This document shows positions 22,460-23,232 of a DNA stretch of 23,232 nt, one piece after another. The stretch spans positions 1 to 23,232 of the IMG/VR virus record IMGVR_UViG_3300013126_000257; one strand, given 5' to 3'. The stretch's first letter is position 1. The number at the start of each line of letters is the position of its first letter. Origin of the DNA: a virus. The notes under the pieces are model-generated. The model did no database searches. It was not told the DNA's origin and worked only from the letters and a program-made list of their open reading frames with translations. The position numbers and the translations under genes are program-made.

Positions 22460-22490
22460 AGGGGAGTTACCCCTGTTTGTTCCTCCTTGT

Positions 22491-23072
22491 TTAGGGGACC
22501 CGTCGCCCGGGATCGCAAAACGCCTCCAGACCTGGCTCGAAGCCGGGCAGCCACCCCTGCGCGGACCGCCCCCCAGCCGCCGCGGGGGACCGGTCAGCGG
22601 CTGCTGCGCGGCGCCGTTCCCACGGCCGGCATCGCCGCAGGCGCCGACGCAAGCCCGGCGGGATATCGGCCACCAGTCGCTGGATCGCCCGCTCCCCAAC
22701 CCGGATCGCGTGCCGGGCCAGGAGGAGGCGCCGGATGTCGGCCGCCCCCCAGCCGTCGATCCAGTAGCGCCTTGCGAAGTACCACGTGAGCTGGGCGATT
22801 CCCAACGGCACCTCCAGTTCTTCCCCGCCCCACTCGGTCACCAGCCGCGAAGCGGCATCAACGCCCACCAGCCCGATCAGCGGATGGTCAATCGCCAGCG
22901 CCTTGGGGATGTAAAGGCGCGTCCCGCCATGGGCATCGATCACCGCCAGGGTGGCCCGCAGCCCGAGCAGCCGCTGGATCGGCTCGAGCACCCCCGGCAG
23001 CGTTGTCCGCCGCCCTCCGGCCTCGAGGCAGGTGATGCCATCATGACCGTGCCGGAGGCGCTTAGCCGTCAC
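22491..23072 (-). CDS. Mor-like late transcription activator
   Basis: The protein has 193 residues from GTG at 23072, with GAGGGGG six bases upstream; the open frame continues into intron sequence, which I exclude. The core LAVIDAHGGTRLYIPK matches the HLGGGQVYIPRG block of Mu Mor, which forms the dimer beta strand. A second block, LVTEWGGEELEVPLG, follows 40 residues later. Then comes a helix-turn-helix (DIRRLLLARHAIRVGERAIQ). The C-terminal ~50 residues are Arg/Ala-rich and low complexity. It sits upstream of the lysis genes, as mor/C genes do in Mu-like phages, and probably switches on the late operon that fills the rest of the window. The link to Mor is from motif similarity and context. 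Confidence 0.75.
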   Translation of the reverse strand: MTAKRLRHGHDGITCLEAGGRRTTLPGVLEPIQRLLGLRATLAVIDAHGGTRLYIPKALAIDHPLIGLVGVDAASRLVTEWGGEELEVPLGIAQLTWYFARRYWIDGWGAADIRRLLLARHAIRVGERAIQRLVADIPPGLRRRLRRCRPWERRRAAAADRSPAAAGGRSAQGWLPGFEPGLEAFCDPGRRVP

Positions 23073-23073
23073 C

Positions 23074-23119
23074 GCCCGCCCCCTCGGTCGCCCGCCCCTC
23101 GGTCGCCCGCCCCCCGGTC
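23074..23119. repeat. Three tandem 15-16-bp repeats before the Mor-like start
   Basis: The units are GCCCGCCCCCTCGGTC, GCCCGCCCCTCGGTC and GCCCGCCCCCCGGTC on the plus strand, followed by a partial GCCAGC. On the minus strand each unit holds a GAGGGG-like purine tract. They fill the space between the intron 3' end (23126) and the GTG start (23072). Confidence 0.85.
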
Positions 23120-23125
23120 GCCAGC

Positions 23126-23232
23126 ATCGGGATAGGGGGAGCCTCGCGGCTGCCCCCTCCCACACCACCGCACGTACGGGTCCGTATACGGCGGTTCGGC
23201 GGATTAAGCGTGGATGGTTGGTTCGAGAAGGG
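23126..23232 (-). mobile_element. Group II intron, 3' end (domains V and VI), bacterial class C type
   Basis: On the minus strand, domain V folds at 23164-23195: ACCGCCGTA pairs with TGCGGTGGT, a distal UACG-GACC-CGUA hairpin caps it, and a two-base CG bulge lies on the 3' side, as expected for domain V. Domain VI follows (about 23129-23161), GGGA-GGGGG-AGCC pairing back with GGCT-CCCCC-TCCC, with a bulged A at 23133, eight bases from the 3' end. The intron ends CCCGAT at 23126, a normal AY end. The remainder, with the reverse transcriptase/maturase, lies past the window. The class C call is from the domain V sequence as I remember it. Confidence 0.85.
23204..23232 (-). CDS. Possible C-terminal end of the intron-encoded reverse transcriptase
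   Basis: Directly upstream of domain V one frame reads LLEPTIHA then TAA (stop at 23204-23206). Intron-encoded proteins usually end shortly before domain V, so this is the likely end of the maturase. Only eight codons are visible, too few to prove it. Confidence 0.35.

Larger units (their letters stand above)
22379..22490 (-). promoter_or_regulatory. Candidate late control region between Mor-like gene and lysis genes
   Basis: This 112-nt gap holds, in transcription order, a strong Shine-Dalgarno-like AAGGAGG (22482-22488), a short hairpin (22460-22474), a perfect inverted repeat (22431-22459) and three 10-bp direct repeats (22395-22424). In Mu the activator made by mor acts on a dyad site at a downstream promoter. 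A similar arrangement here is plausible. I see no clear -10 or -35 box, which is expected for an activator-dependent promoter but leaves the call as inference. Confidence 0.45.

Noticed and set aside
22395-23119. Short repeats considered as a CRISPR array
   Set aside because: The repeats are 10 or 15 bp, directly tandem with no spacers, and only three copies each.
23073-23168. Longer N-terminus for the Mor-like protein starting at 23168
   Set aside because: It would begin inside intron domains V/VI and run through the 15-bp repeats as Gly/Arg-rich sequence. The GTG at 23072 has a good ribosome site.

Overview
The window is the late half of a Mu-like (transposable-type) prophage in a very GC-rich bacterium. 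Every gene I support is on the minus strand, so transcription runs from the right edge (23232) to the left edge (1). The GC-rich base composition, frequent GTG/TTG starts and the protein families suggest an alphaproteobacterium, perhaps Rhodospirillales-like. That placement is inference: no host gene is visible.

Region by region, in the direction of transcription: (1) 23126-23232, the 3' end of a group II intron (domains V and VI) that continues past the window. (2) 22491-23072, a Mor-like late activator with an HTH. (3) 22379-22490, a short control region with three 10-bp direct repeats and a perfect 10-bp inverted repeat. (4) 21504-22378, holin-like and transglycosylase-like lysis genes. 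(5) 18619-21480, packaging genes: DUF2730, a VpaChn25-type winged-helix protein, a DUF1804 small terminase-like protein and TerL. (6) 11632-18622, the head: DUF935 portal, Mu gpF-like protein carrying a C-terminal PBECR2-like nuclease domain, gpI-like protease with a nested gpZ-like scaffold, DUF2190 decoration protein, major capsid protein and a DUF1320 connector fused to a second domain. (7) 7546-11593, six fibre or decoration-like genes built from shared small beta modules. (8) 252-7549, tail: gpG-like morphogenesis protein, tail terminator, tail tube, chaperone pair joined by a -1 frameshift, tape measure protein, two minor tail proteins and NlpC/P60. (9) 1-265, the start of a tail-tip (host-specificity) protein cut by the window edge.

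The genes are packed tightly, mostly with 1-14 nt overlaps or gaps under 60 nt, as expected for one long late operon. The head and packaging half is Mu-type. The tail half is a long, flexible, non-contractile tail of the lambda/HK97 type, with a tape measure protein of 1158 residues and no sheath gene seen. The phage is therefore best read as a transposable siphophage, comparable in layout to B3-like or RcapMu-like phages. The transposase genes are not in the window.

The points most worth following are: the fibre-like cassette placed between the head connector and gpG genes, where Mu-like phages normally have no fibre genes; one small C-terminal beta module reused in four neighbouring proteins; a DUF1320 connector fused to a decoration-like domain that has a stand-alone paralogue next door; the gpF-nuclease fusion; and the control region between the Mor-like gene and the lysis genes.
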